Assembly: GCA_009921985.1 (NCBI GenBank)
Contig: RFWS01000014.1
Coordinates: 1-15,961, forward strand
Reading direction: 5' to 3'
DNA length: 15,961 nucleotides
Origin: a bacterium
GTDB taxonomy: Bacteria > Verrucomicrobiota > Verrucomicrobiia > Methylacidiphilales > Verrucolacustridaceae
A program made the translations under genes and the position numbers. Shown one piece after another: positions 1 through 7,710 of this stretch. Every line of letters starts with the position of its first letter. Position 1 is the stretch's first letter. The notes below the pieces were generated by a model that searched no databases, had not been told where the DNA came from, and was given only the letters and a program-made list of their open reading frames with translations.

Positions 1-258
1 TTACCTGGGGCTATCCTGAGAGCCTTCAAGTGAGAGCAGGCTTTCGCCTCCCTCACCAGACTCTGTTCTTTCAATGAACTGGAATCATTTCTAATCCAGC
101 CACGAAAACAACCAATTCCAAACCGTTCTCGGTCAAAATTTATTGTGAATAACTTGAGGGTATTTCAGCGTTTCTCCTCTGAAAAAATACCTGTGAATTT
201 GTCCACCTACTCGCCGCCGCAAAAAAGTGATGGATTATTTTTCGACTTACTTACCTAC
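1..258. other. AT-richer region with no recognised gene
   Basis: No convincing coding region is visible here. The plus frames close early (stops at 31-33, 17-19 and about 75-77), leaving at most short possible C-terminal tails of something upstream, none of which I recognise. One minus-strand frame stays open across roughly the first 140 bases to the left edge, but it has no recognisable motif and no good start. Base composition is visibly lower in GC than in the neighbouring genes. The region lies downstream of the S9 peptidase gene, so it would hold that gene's 3' untranslated region, but I see no strong hairpin followed by a T-run. Confidence 0.5.
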
Positions 259-263
259 CTACC
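245..263 (-). repeat. Tetranucleotide repeat giving stop codons in all three frames
   Basis: Read on the minus strand this is GGTAGGTAGGTAAGTAAGT, a GTAG/GTAA unit repeated in tandem. It begins at the stop codon of the S9 peptidase (TAG at 261-259). The 4-base period places further stops at 257, 253 and 249, so TAG or TAA occurs in every reading frame within 13 bases. This is seen directly. Whether it has a function (blocking read-through or frameshifted translation) or is a chance microsatellite cannot be told from one sequence. Confidence 0.6.
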
Positions 264-2262
264 GCGAGGAGGGAATGACGCCTTTCTGCAACTCCCGCGC
301 TTTTGCCTCCATCCAGGAGGGCGCATCCCTTTGCAGTTCACTCTCCACATGCCGATGCAAGAATCGCTCCAACACCAGCATCGCCGCCAACCGGTTGTCC
401 GGCCGGGCAAAGCCATGCCCCTCATCCACCGCCACCAAATATTCCACCGCCTGCCCCTTTTTCCGGTAGGCCTCCACGATCTGGTCCGATTCGGCTTTCT
501 TCACCCGCGGATCATTGGCCCCCTGCACCACCAGCAGGGGCGCCTTCATTTTGTCGACCGAAAACAAAGGGGACTGCCGCTTCAACCTCTCCTGATCCGC
601 CGGATCCGAGGGGTTCCCCACAAAGTAGTCAAACTGACGCCGGACAGATTCCCAATATGGGGGAATGGAATTAAGGAGGGTAAACAGGTTGGAAGGACCG
701 ACAAAAGATGCCCCCGCCGCATACACCTCCGGGGTAAAGGCCAAGCCGGCCAGCGCCGCATAACCGCCGTAACTTCCCCCGTAAATCGCCACCCGCTTCG
801 GATCAGCGATGCCTTTTTCCACGAGATGCTTCACCCCCCAAGTCAGGTCATCCTGCATCTTTTCCCCCCACTGGTGCCGACCAGCCGCATAAAATTTTTT
901 CCCGAAACCCGTGGACTGCCGGAAATTCGGTTGCAGCACCGCCAACCCTCGGTTGGCAAAAAACTGCGCGTTCGGATTGTAACCCCAGTAATCCCGGGCC
1001 CACGGCCCTCCGTGCGGCATCACCAGGACGGGCAGATTCTTGCCCTCCCGGTGTTTTGGCAAGGTGAGGTAGGCGGGAATTTCCAACCCATCCGAGGAGG
1101 TGTACCGGATCGGGGTCATCGGAGAGAGCCGATCCTTGGGCAAATCGGGCCTCAACTCCCCAAATTTCACCAGGTCCCGGTTGGTCCGGTCGAAAAGGTA
1201 GTACGTACCGGGATCCATATCCGCGGTGATCAACACGACCCACCGCCGATCGTCTCCGGACATGTCGACCAACCCCACCTCCTGCCCGGAAAACCGGCCT
1301 TTCAGGAACTGGAAATCCGCCGCAAAACCATCGTCCCGCCAGTAGTTCCTCTTTCGATCATCCAAATAGACGGTTCCGACCAGCTCGTCCGTGGCCTCGG
1401 AAAAAGCCGCCCGGGAAATATCCACCCGTCCCAGGGGATCCGACTCCAGCTTTTGCACCTGACCAGTCTGGGGATCGATTTCTGCCAGAAAGGAAAGATC
1501 CTCTCTCTCCCCGATGTTGGTTTCCAAATAAGCGGTGCGGTTCCCGGGGCGAAAACGAAATCCCCCCATTCCTTCCTGCCAGGTCGCCTTCAGGATCGGT
1601 CGGGACAGCTTTTTTCCCTCCACGCGGAATAGCTCGGTTCCGCCATCGGCCGTCATCCGGGTGGCCAACCGGACTTTCCCGTCCAAATCCGAAACAATGT
1701 CCGCACATCCCTCCCGGTTTTCCCAAACCGGCGTGCGTTGGAGAGTTTCGATGTCGAGTTTCTCCACATCGAAAAACTTCTCATCCCGTTCGTTCACCTG
1801 CAGGAGAGCTTCCCCCGGCCGACTCTTGGGCAAATCCATCACCATGGCGCGCGCCCCTTTTTTCAATGGGATCTCTCGGACCGCGGGAAGCCCCGTGGCA
1901 GGATCGGCCGGCTCGGTCAGATCCAAACGCCGCAGACGGTAATTCTCGTCCCCACCGGAATCCTGGGACACCAGCAGATAACGGGAATCCCTCGTCCATG
2001 TGAAACCGGCCGGAGGCCTCTCTTTTTCATCGGTCAGAGCCCGGGCTCCTTCCACAGGCTGGCCCCAGGCCGCCAAATGGATATTCAAAATGCCGTTCCG
2101 TTCCTTGAGAAACGCCACCCATCGGCCATCCGGGGAAACTTGGGGACTGGCCAAAGCCGGATTGCCGAAAAAAAGCTCCCGGTCGATCAGGAGGCTCTTA
2201 TCCACGCGGCTTTTTCCGCATCCGACGATCAATCCGGCCAGCAGAACCCATCTCCATGACAT
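259..2262 (-). CDS. S9 family (prolyl oligopeptidase-type) serine peptidase, lipoprotein
   Basis: Predicted 667-residue secreted peptidase that would cleave short peptides or amino-acyl bonds in the periplasm or at the outer membrane. The N-terminus (MSWRWVLLAGLIVGCGKS) is a lipoprotein signal with lipobox L-I-V-G-Cys15. A long propeller-like middle region (about residues 35-390, with the TolB-type motif SPDGRWVAF) precedes an alpha/beta-hydrolase domain. The nucleophile motif GGSYGG puts the catalytic Ser near 497, the Asp in GANDPRV near 584, and the His in DEGHGF near 616, so the triad is complete. Length fits the DPP-IV/acylaminoacyl-peptidase subgroup. The start is the first ATG giving the signal peptide; there is no clear Shine-Dalgarno site. 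It follows the TPR gene by 38 bases on the same strand and is likely co-transcribed with it. Exact substrate is unknown. Confidence 0.93.
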   Translation of the reverse strand: MSWRWVLLAGLIVGCGKSRVDKSLLIDRELFFGNPALASPQVSPDGRWVAFLKERNGILNIHLAAWGQPVEGARALTDEKERPPAGFTWTRDSRYLLVSQDSGGDENYRLRRLDLTEPADPATGLPAVREIPLKKGARAMVMDLPKSRPGEALLQVNERDEKFFDVEKLDIETLQRTPVWENREGCADIVSDLDGKVRLATRMTADGGTELFRVEGKKLSRPILKATWQEGMGGFRFRPGNRTAYLETNIGEREDLSFLAEIDPQTGQVQKLESDPLGRVDISRAAFSEATDELVGTVYLDDRKRNYWRDDGFAADFQFLKGRFSGQEVGLVDMSGDDRRWVVLITADMDPGTYYLFDRTNRDLVKFGELRPDLPKDRLSPMTPIRYTSSDGLEIPAYLTLPKHREGKNLPVLVMPHGGPWARDYWGYNPNAQFFANRGLAVLQPNFRQSTGFGKKFYAAGRHQWGEKMQDDLTWGVKHLVEKGIADPKRVAIYGGSYGGYAALAGLAFTPEVYAAGASFVGPSNLFTLLNSIPPYWESVRRQFDYFVGNPSDPADQERLKRQSPLFSVDKMKAPLLVVQGANDPRVKKAESDQIVEAYRKKGQAVEYLVAVDEGHGFARPDNRLAAMLVLERFLHRHVESELQRDAPSWMEAKARELQKGVIPSSR

Positions 2263-2300
2263 CTTTGCGTGTTAGACGAAAAACCCAGCGCGACCAATCC

Positions 2301-3437
2301 TCACGCGGGATCGATTGTTTCGCCCTTGGGCGACCACTCGTCACGGCCTTTTTTCTTATCCCGGAACTGCTCCAGCTTCTGTTCCAACGTTTTCTTTTCC
2401 TCAGGATTCGGTCCTTTGCTCAAGGCCAACATCACCGTCTCCTGCGCCCGGCGAAAATCCCCCATCTCGGCGTACCCAGAGGCCAGAATCCCGTAGGTCT
2501 GGATCAAAGGTTCATCCTGGAGTGCCCGCTTGGCCAAGCTCACCGCCCCCGCCCCGTCGCGGTACTCCAGGTAAGGACAGGTGGCCTTGGCCCACGCCAA
2601 CATCACCCGGTCTGTCGCGGTTTCCGGCATCAACCGCATTGCCCTTCGTAAATCGGCCTTCGCCCCGGCGGGATCTCCGGTCTTAGCCAGACAGTGGGCG
2701 CGCCTCACCAACACCCACGCCGTGTCCGGTGCCTGATCCAACACCAAGGTGTAGCGATCCAGCGCTTCCAGAAATTTCCCATCCTTTTCCAACTCCAACC
2801 CCTCCAACGCCGGTCCAAACTTGCTCTGCCGCCGGAAAGTCTCCACCGCTTCCTTGAGTCGCGCCTTCTCCTCCATCCCTTCGACCTCCCGCAACCGCGC
2901 CACCAGCAGTTCCTGCGCCCGCAGGTACTGGTCCGATTCCGCCAAACAGGCCGCCTCCAGCAGGACGTTGTCCGTGGTCCGCTCCAAATCCACCAGGCGC
3001 ACCGCTAGGGCAATGGCCGCTTTCGGGTCCCGAAATTCCGCCAAGGGCCCGGCCTTCGACCGCAGGGTAATCAGGCTCTGTAGATCGTTGCTGGCGTCAT
3101 TCCTGTCTTTGGAAATTCCTTGGGAAATCGCCTTTTCAAAATCCAGACGGGCCGCCTCGGCATCCTTCAGCTTGATCAGGCAAAATCCCCTCCTCAGGCG
3201 GATCCAGGGAATTTCGGGCGCTTTCTCCAAAGCGGCGGTGTAGAGATCCTTGGCGGCCCGCCAAGCTTCCTGTTGCTCCGCCGCAAAGGCCTCAAACGCC
3301 ATCCCCCGACCGACCTTGACGTTATCCTCCGCACTCAACCCTGCAGGCTCACCCTTCTTCTCCTCATTGGCTTTCTCTTCCGCCCATACCCCTCCTGCCG
3401 CCACGCCCAACGCCAGAAGAATCCAAAGTCCTTTCAT
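2301..3437 (-). CDS. Exported TPR-repeat protein with internal duplication
   Basis: Predicted 378-residue periplasmic protein of tetratricopeptide repeats, probably a protein-protein interaction scaffold; its specific role is unknown. Residues 1-19 (MKGLWILLALGVAAGGVWA, then EE) form a type I signal peptide. I chose the ATG at 3437 because the frame's longer version starts with TTG and adds a charged stretch before the signal. An AGGAGG lies upstream of 3437 but at a long spacing of about 16 bases. The mature part is two similar halves (about 46-205 and 210-363). Each runs through a TPR pair (LYTAALEKAPEIPWIRLRRG versus RYTLVLDQAPDTAWVLVRRA), an E(F/Y)RD segment with A-rich helices, a second TPR, and a closing EEK...FR helix. 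The second half carries ATCPYLEYRDGAGAV, a pattern I associate with planctomycete/verrucomicrobial TPR proteins. First gene of a likely two-gene unit with the S9 peptidase. Confidence 0.85.
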   Translation of the reverse strand: MKGLWILLALGVAAGGVWAEEKANEEKKGEPAGLSAEDNVKVGRGMAFEAFAAEQQEAWRAAKDLYTAALEKAPEIPWIRLRRGFCLIKLKDAEAARLDFEKAISQGISKDRNDASNDLQSLITLRSKAGPLAEFRDPKAAIALAVRLVDLERTTDNVLLEAACLAESDQYLRAQELLVARLREVEGMEEKARLKEAVETFRRQSKFGPALEGLELEKDGKFLEALDRYTLVLDQAPDTAWVLVRRAHCLAKTGDPAGAKADLRRAMRLMPETATDRVMLAWAKATCPYLEYRDGAGAVSLAKRALQDEPLIQTYGILASGYAEMGDFRRAQETVMLALSKGPNPEEKKTLEQKLEQFRDKKKGRDEWSPKGETIDPA

Positions 3438-3527
3438 ACCTTTGATTCTAACGCCTCCTTCCTCCCTCTCCAACCCCGCCGAAACGTAATCGTAAACACA
3501 AACGAAACGCTTTAAGAATGAGCCACG
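3438..3527. promoter_or_regulatory. Divergent intergenic region between TPR and MBL-fold genes
   Basis: These 90 bases must hold the 5' regions of both flanking genes. The part next to the hydrolase gene is A-rich with several AAACG or AAACA units (between about 3482 and 3510) and a weak -10-like TTTAAGAAT just before it. I see no consensus -35/-10 pair that I would trust, and no strong Shine-Dalgarno site for the plus-strand gene. Confidence 0.35.
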
Positions 3528-4148
3528 ATGAATGGTCCTTTGGTCTATTGCGGTGGCCTTGCCGCCACCAACGCATACCTAGTTGACATGGGCGGCCACC
3601 TTCTGGCCATCGACGCTCCGGAAGGCTTCCTCGGCTTCCTGAAAAACAAGAAACTCAAACCCGACTCCCTCCTCCTCACCCACGGTCACTGGGACCACAT
3701 CTGGGACGCCGCCGACCTAGCTGACTGGGCTGGCTGCCCCGTTTACTACCATCCCGACACCGCTTTGCTCTGCCTGGAGCCCGACTCCATGCTCGCCTTC
3801 GGCCTGCCCCAACGTCTCCGCCCCGTCCACGCCACGCAGTTACTGGAGGAAACCGGTCCGATTCCTGTCACCTGGGATGGTGCCCAACTGCTGCTGGTTC
3901 CCGGGCACTGCCCCGGCAGCCTCTGTCTGTATTTTCCCTCTTTCGGTCAACTCTACGGCGGGGATGTTTTGTTCGCGGATGGCGTCGGCCGTTGGGATCT
4001 TCCGGGAGGGGACCGGGATCAGCTTCTCTCCGGCATCCGTACAAAAATCCTCACTCTCCCAGGAAAAACGGTCGTCTACCCCGGTCACGGCCCCGCCACC
4101 ACCGTCGGACGCGAAAAATCCTCCAATCCGTTTTTGAGTGAGACGTGA
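3528..4148 (+). CDS. MBL-fold metallo-hydrolase (glyoxalase II-like)
   Basis: Predicted 206-residue cytoplasmic hydrolase of the metallo-beta-lactamase fold, closest in style to short hydroxyacylglutathione hydrolase (glyoxalase II)-like proteins that hydrolyse thioesters. The two-metal site looks complete: THGHWDH gives His52, His54, Asp56 and His57; GHCPGS gives His127; GGDVLF gives Asp146; PGHGPATT gives His187. The tail GREKSSNPF is typical of this subgroup. The family includes enzymes with many substrates, so glyoxalase II activity is not certain. The gene is monocistronic, divergent from the TPR gene and convergent with trpD (30-base gap). Start is the ATG at 3528, with no strong ribosome-binding site. 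Confidence 0.88.
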   Translation: MNGPLVYCGGLAATNAYLVDMGGHLLAIDAPEGFLGFLKNKKLKPDSLLLTHGHWDHIWDAADLADWAGCPVYYHPDTALLCLEPDSMLAFGLPQRLRPVHATQLLEETGPIPVTWDGAQLLLVPGHCPGSLCLYFPSFGQLYGGDVLFADGVGRWDLPGGDRDQLLSGIRTKILTLPGKTVVYPGHGPATTVGREKSSNPFLSET

Positions 4149-4178
4149 TAAGGATTCCGGCCCGGCATTCTCCTCATC

Positions 4179-5255
4179 CTAATCCAACCTCCCCCGACTC
4201 CACGTCCTCCATCGCTCGAGCAACGCTCTTGCCGCTCCTTTTCGGATGGTTTCATCCGCCGATTTCCTTCCCTCATCCAGATTTTGGGCCAGGCCGGCCA
4301 GCCAAAGAATGACACCGGCATTCCAAACCACCGTATCGTGAACCGCCGGCAGGCCGTCTCCGATCAGAACCTGGGTGATTTTTGCCGCGCTTTGTTGCGC
4401 ATCCCCCGCCTCAAGATCCCGAGATTGACCCCGGGCTACCGCCGACCGCTCCTCCGTGAAGTCAAAAGCTTTGCCGCCCACCCTTCCCACGAGACGATTG
4501 CGCCCCAGAGGCGAAAGTTCCCCCCATGGCGCCCCCTTTTCATCCTCTCCAAAAATCACCGCATAAGCCGGGCAACCCAACTGATCCAAGGCCCCGGCCA
4601 ACTTTTGCATGTCTTCCTCCCGGAACACTCCGATCATTCTGACTTCCGGACGGGTCGGATTCACCAAGGGTCCCAAGAGATGGAACCCGGTCCGCTTGCC
4701 CTGCGCTGCCAGGGCCTTCCGGGCCCCCGCCACCCCGGCAAACGCGGGATGAAAATTCGGGGCAAACAAAAACGAACAGCCCACCTGGCCCAGACAATCC
4801 GCCAACTCGCCTGCATCCCGCGCCGCGGCCACCCCCAAGACCGTCAGGGCATCCGCGCTTCCGCTGGGTCGGGTGACACCCCGGTTTCCATGCTTGGCCA
4901 CGGGAATCCCTGCAGCCGCGGCCACGATCGCCGCCGCTGTCGAAATATTCACGACAGATCTTCCCCCACCCCCTGTGCCGCAGGTATCGGCCAGAGGATG
5001 ACCCGCCCACCGCCCCGCTATCCCTGCGGGCTTGGCTTTTCCCAAAAACGCCCGAGCCAAGCCGGCCAATTCACCCGCTGTTTCCCCTTTTCCGGCCCAT
5101 GCCAGGAGGAATTCGACCTTGGAAGCATCCGGGACGTGGGGATCGGCCAAGCCGGCCGCCAAATCCTCCGCCTCTAATACACTCATCTCCCGCCGATCCC
5201 GGCAGTGTTGGATGGCCCGGGAAAGAATCTCCGGCACCGTCTGCTCGCAGTTCAT
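4179..5255 (-). CDS. Anthranilate phosphoribosyltransferase-family protein (TrpD), atypical site residues
   Basis: A 358-residue glycosyltransferase family 3 protein, the family that joins anthranilate to PRPP in the second step of tryptophan synthesis. Conserved marks are CGTGG (92-96), NIST (103-106), KHGNRGVT (121-128), SGSAD (131-135), the ARKAL...KRTGFHLLGPLVNP segment (178-200), and a C-terminal GDAQQSA...VLIGDG...NAGVILWLAG region. Two usually conserved acidic positions differ. The PRPP loop reads GTGGGG where GTGGD is usual. The metal-binding Asp-Glu pair (D-E-I/L-S) appears as Gly245-Glu246 (PWGELS). It may therefore be a slower TrpD, or a paralogue with another substrate. The start ATG overlaps the pilT stop (ATGA), implying translational coupling to pilT; no other trp gene is in the window. 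Confidence 0.85.
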   Translation of the reverse strand: MNCEQTVPEILSRAIQHCRDRREMSVLEAEDLAAGLADPHVPDASKVEFLLAWAGKGETAGELAGLARAFLGKAKPAGIAGRWAGHPLADTCGTGGGGRSVVNISTAAAIVAAAAGIPVAKHGNRGVTRPSGSADALTVLGVAAARDAGELADCLGQVGCSFLFAPNFHPAFAGVAGARKALAAQGKRTGFHLLGPLVNPTRPEVRMIGVFREEDMQKLAGALDQLGCPAYAVIFGEDEKGAPWGELSPLGRNRLVGRVGGKAFDFTEERSAVARGQSRDLEAGDAQQSAAKITQVLIGDGLPAVHDTVVWNAGVILWLAGLAQNLDEGRKSADETIRKGAARALLERWRTWSRGRLD

Positions 5256-6328
5256 CCGATGCCCGCGTCCTTCGGAAGACTTTCCTGAAAGCGCTGCTTG
5301 TCGATGGCCTTCATGTAGGCCTCCATCGGGGAAATCCGGCCCGCCTGCAGGTGCCCGGCAATCGCATCATCCATCAGCTGCATCCCTTCCGACTTGCCGG
5401 TTTTGAGTACGTCATTGAGCTTCATCGTGGCCCCCTCCCGGATGATGGCCGACACGGCGTTGTTGGAGATCAGGATCTCGTTTACCGCCAACCGCCCCCC
5501 ACCGTCGGAGCGCTTGAGCAACAGCTGGGCACAGACCGCCCGCAGGGAGTTGGCCAGCATCGTCCGGATTTGCTCCTGCTGGTCGCTGGGAAAGGCGTCG
5601 ATGATTCGGTCAACCGTTTTGCGGGCATTGTTGGTGTGCAGGGTGCCGAAGACCAGCAACCCCGTCTCCGCTGCGGTCAGGGCCAAGGCGATCGTTTCCA
5701 AATCCCGCATCTCGCCCACCAGCACCACATCCGCATCCTCGCGGAGGGCAGCCTTCAGCCCGGCGGCGAAACTCGGCGTCTCGTTCGGCACTTCCCGCTG
5801 GGTGATCACCGCCCGCTTGTTGGGATGCACAAACTCAATCGGCTCCTCAATGGTGACGATGTGTCGCGGATACTTCGTGTTGATGGAGTCCACCACCGCC
5901 GCCAAAGTGGTCGATTTTCCGGACCCCGTCGGTCCCGTGACCAAAATCAACCCGGATTTGTAATCCCCGAAACTCTCGATCACGGGGGGAACCCCCAGTT
6001 CCTTCAGGGTTTTGATTTTGGTGGGAATGATCCGGAAAACCGCGCCCAGACCATGGAGTTGTTTGTAAAAATTACAGCGAAACCGGTTCGACTCGTCCAT
6101 CTCATAGGCGAAATCCAGATCTCCGCATTCCAAAAACCTTTTCCAGGCCGGCGGGGAACATATCGGCTGAAGCAGTCGAACCATCTCGTCGTGGGTCAGG
6201 GGCTCGTGGCGGATCGACATGACTTCGCCGTGACGACGGATCTTGGGTGGTTGGCTTTCCAGCAAATGCAGGTCGCTCCCCCCCTGCTCCACCAGAATCC
6301 CGAACAATTCGTCAATCGGGTGGTTCAT
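5252..6328 (-). CDS. Type IV pilus twitching motility ATPase PilT
   Basis: A 358-residue hexameric ATPase of the GspE/PilT family, which powers pilus retraction at the cytoplasmic face of the type IV pilus machine. The N-terminal domain has GGSDLHL (residues 16-22). The Walker A loop is GPTGSGKST (132-140). The Asp box is TIEEPIEFVH (159-168), Walker B is DVVLVGEMRD (200-209), and the His box is FGTLHTNNA (227-235). The AIRNLIRE signature of PilT appears as AVSAIIRE (291-298), a divergent version. Length matches canonical PilT (about 345-370). Both ends overlap neighbours by ATGA: the start with the stop of the upstream pilT-like gene, the stop with the trpD start. No pilin or pilus assembly gene lies in the window. 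Confidence 0.93.
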   Translation of the reverse strand: MNHPIDELFGILVEQGGSDLHLLESQPPKIRRHGEVMSIRHEPLTHDEMVRLLQPICSPPAWKRFLECGDLDFAYEMDESNRFRCNFYKQLHGLGAVFRIIPTKIKTLKELGVPPVIESFGDYKSGLILVTGPTGSGKSTTLAAVVDSINTKYPRHIVTIEEPIEFVHPNKRAVITQREVPNETPSFAAGLKAALREDADVVLVGEMRDLETIALALTAAETGLLVFGTLHTNNARKTVDRIIDAFPSDQQEQIRTMLANSLRAVCAQLLLKRSDGGGRLAVNEILISNNAVSAIIREGATMKLNDVLKTGKSEGMQLMDDAIAGHLQAGRISPMEAYMKAIDKQRFQESLPKDAGIG

Positions 6329-7632
6329 TTCAGTTGTCCCGCAAACGCAGTGGCAAAGGCTTTCTTGTTTTCCGCACGGCGATAGGCCTCCTCCGGCGTA
6401 ATCAGGTCTTGCTCCAATAGCTGCTGGAGACTGTCATCCATCAATCGCATCCCCAGCTTTTTCCCGGTCTGCATGACTCCCGGGAGCATGAAGGTCTTGG
6501 CCTCCCGGATCAGGTTACCCACCGCCGGATTGTTCACGAGCACCTCCAAAGCCAAAGCCCGTCCATGGCCATCTTTGCGGGGAATCAACTGCTGACAAAC
6601 GATGCCTCGCAAGGATTCGCTGACCATGGTCCGGATCTGGGCCTGCTGATCAATGGGGAAAACATCAAGCAAGCGGTCCAGGGTTCGCGCTGCGGTGCTG
6701 GTGTGCAGGGTGCCCAGAACCAAATGCCCCGTTTCTGAGGCCGTGATCGCCAGCGAAATGGTCTCCAGATCCCGCATTTCGCCGACCATGATCACATCCG
6801 GATCTTCCCGTAAAGAGGCCCGCAAGGCGCTGGAAAAGCTTTGGGAATTATTGCCGATTTCTCTTTGGGAAACCTGACATCCTGCCGGGGCGAAAACGTA
6901 CTCGATCGGGTCTTCCAAGGTAATGATGTGGTCCTTCCGCTCTCTGTTAATATGGTCCACCATCGCCGCCAAGGTGGTGGACTTGCCGCTGCCCACCGGC
7001 CCCGTCACCAGAACTAGTCCGTTATGGTATCGCGTCAAAGTCTTGAGGACTGGCGGCAACTCCAGTTCGTCCATCGAGCGGATCCGGGTGGAAATTACCC
7101 GGAAAACCGATTCCCAGCCTCTCCTCTGCCGCACCACGCTGGTTCGAAAACGGCAGAGGCCGGGAACTTCGTAACAAAAATCAATCGAACCGTGCTCCTC
7201 CACCCGTGTCGTCTGTTTGGAGGCCAAAAAGGATCGCGCGAGTTGCTCCGTTTCTCCTTTCGATAAGACCCGGGCGTTCGCTCCTTCCATCGGACTCAAC
7301 TGCCCGTGAATTCTAACCAGTGCGGGCGCATCAGGTCCCAGGTGAAGATCACTGGCCCCCATTTGCACGGCCGTCTCTAAATAGGCCCTCACCACCCCCG
7401 CATCCTGCTCCCCTCCCCCGCTGGCCTGGGCAATGAGATCCCGGAGGGTCTTCGCATGCTCTTTGGCAAGCAGTTGTTGCTCTTCCATCAAATCCAAAGC
7501 CGCCGTCGCCGGATTCGCGGCGAGGAGCACCCGCAGTTGGTCAACCTGCTCGTTCGTCACCCAACCCTGCTCCAGGCTGGTCGTCAGCACGTAATCGTTG
7601 AAAGCAGCACTCATCGGCCGTCGAGCCAGCAT
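6325..7632 (-). CDS. Second PilT/PilU-type ATPase with N-terminal extension
   Basis: Predicted 435-residue ATPase of the same family as the next gene. Residues 1-80 are an extra N-terminal region (helical in appearance, no known motif). Then come the PilT N-domain (GASDLHLGP, 92-100), Walker A GPVGSGKST (211-219), Asp box TLEDPIEYVF (238-247), Walker B DVIMVGEMRD (279-288), His box LGTLHTSTA (306-314), and the signature NPAVGNLIRE (368-377), closer to canonical than in its neighbour. It could be a PilU-like partner that assists retraction. The start is uncertain. ATG 7632 has a GAAGG about 11 bases upstream. ATG 7614 (MSAAFNDYV, 429 residues) has no obvious ribosome-binding site. The frame stays open further upstream but only antisense to polX. 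First gene of the pilT-like/pilT/trpD operon. Confidence 0.9.
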   Translation of the reverse strand: MLARRPMSAAFNDYVLTTSLEQGWVTNEQVDQLRVLLAANPATAALDLMEEQQLLAKEHAKTLRDLIAQASGGGEQDAGVVRAYLETAVQMGASDLHLGPDAPALVRIHGQLSPMEGANARVLSKGETEQLARSFLASKQTTRVEEHGSIDFCYEVPGLCRFRTSVVRQRRGWESVFRVISTRIRSMDELELPPVLKTLTRYHNGLVLVTGPVGSGKSTTLAAMVDHINRERKDHIITLEDPIEYVFAPAGCQVSQREIGNNSQSFSSALRASLREDPDVIMVGEMRDLETISLAITASETGHLVLGTLHTSTAARTLDRLLDVFPIDQQAQIRTMVSESLRGIVCQQLIPRKDGHGRALALEVLVNNPAVGNLIREAKTFMLPGVMQTGKKLGMRLMDDSLQQLLEQDLITPEEAYRRAENKKAFATAFAGQLK

Positions 7633-7710
7633 CGCTAGTTCAACCTTCGCGGGCAACAGGAACCCAACCTTTCCTCTCCCGCCTCGTGAAAAAAAGCTTA
7701 CGCTGAGGCA
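7633..7710. promoter_or_regulatory. Divergent intergenic region between the pilT operon and polX
   Basis: About 78 bases separate the start of the pilT-like gene (minus) from polX (plus), so promoters for both operons should lie here or in the flanking coding ends. It contains an A7 run (about 7689-7695) followed by AGCTTACGCT. A GAGG at 7705-7708 sits only 2 bases from the polX ATG, too close for a normal Shine-Dalgarno site. No confident -35/-10 pair was found. Confidence 0.35.

Noticed and set aside
145..1632. 495-residue open frame on the plus strand
   Set aside because: It lies wholly antisense to the S9 peptidase, is rich in Pro, His, Arg and Gln with no domain motif, and is the expected shadow of a GC-rich gene.
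4149..4178. Bidirectional terminator between the MBL-fold gene and trpD
   Set aside because: The 30-base convergent gap has GC-rich halves (CCGG-type) but no stem of useful length and no T-run.
5099..6385. 428-residue open frame on the plus strand
   Set aside because: Antisense to pilT and the trpD start; composition is His/Arg/Pro-rich without recognisable motifs, whereas the minus strand carries complete PilT motifs.
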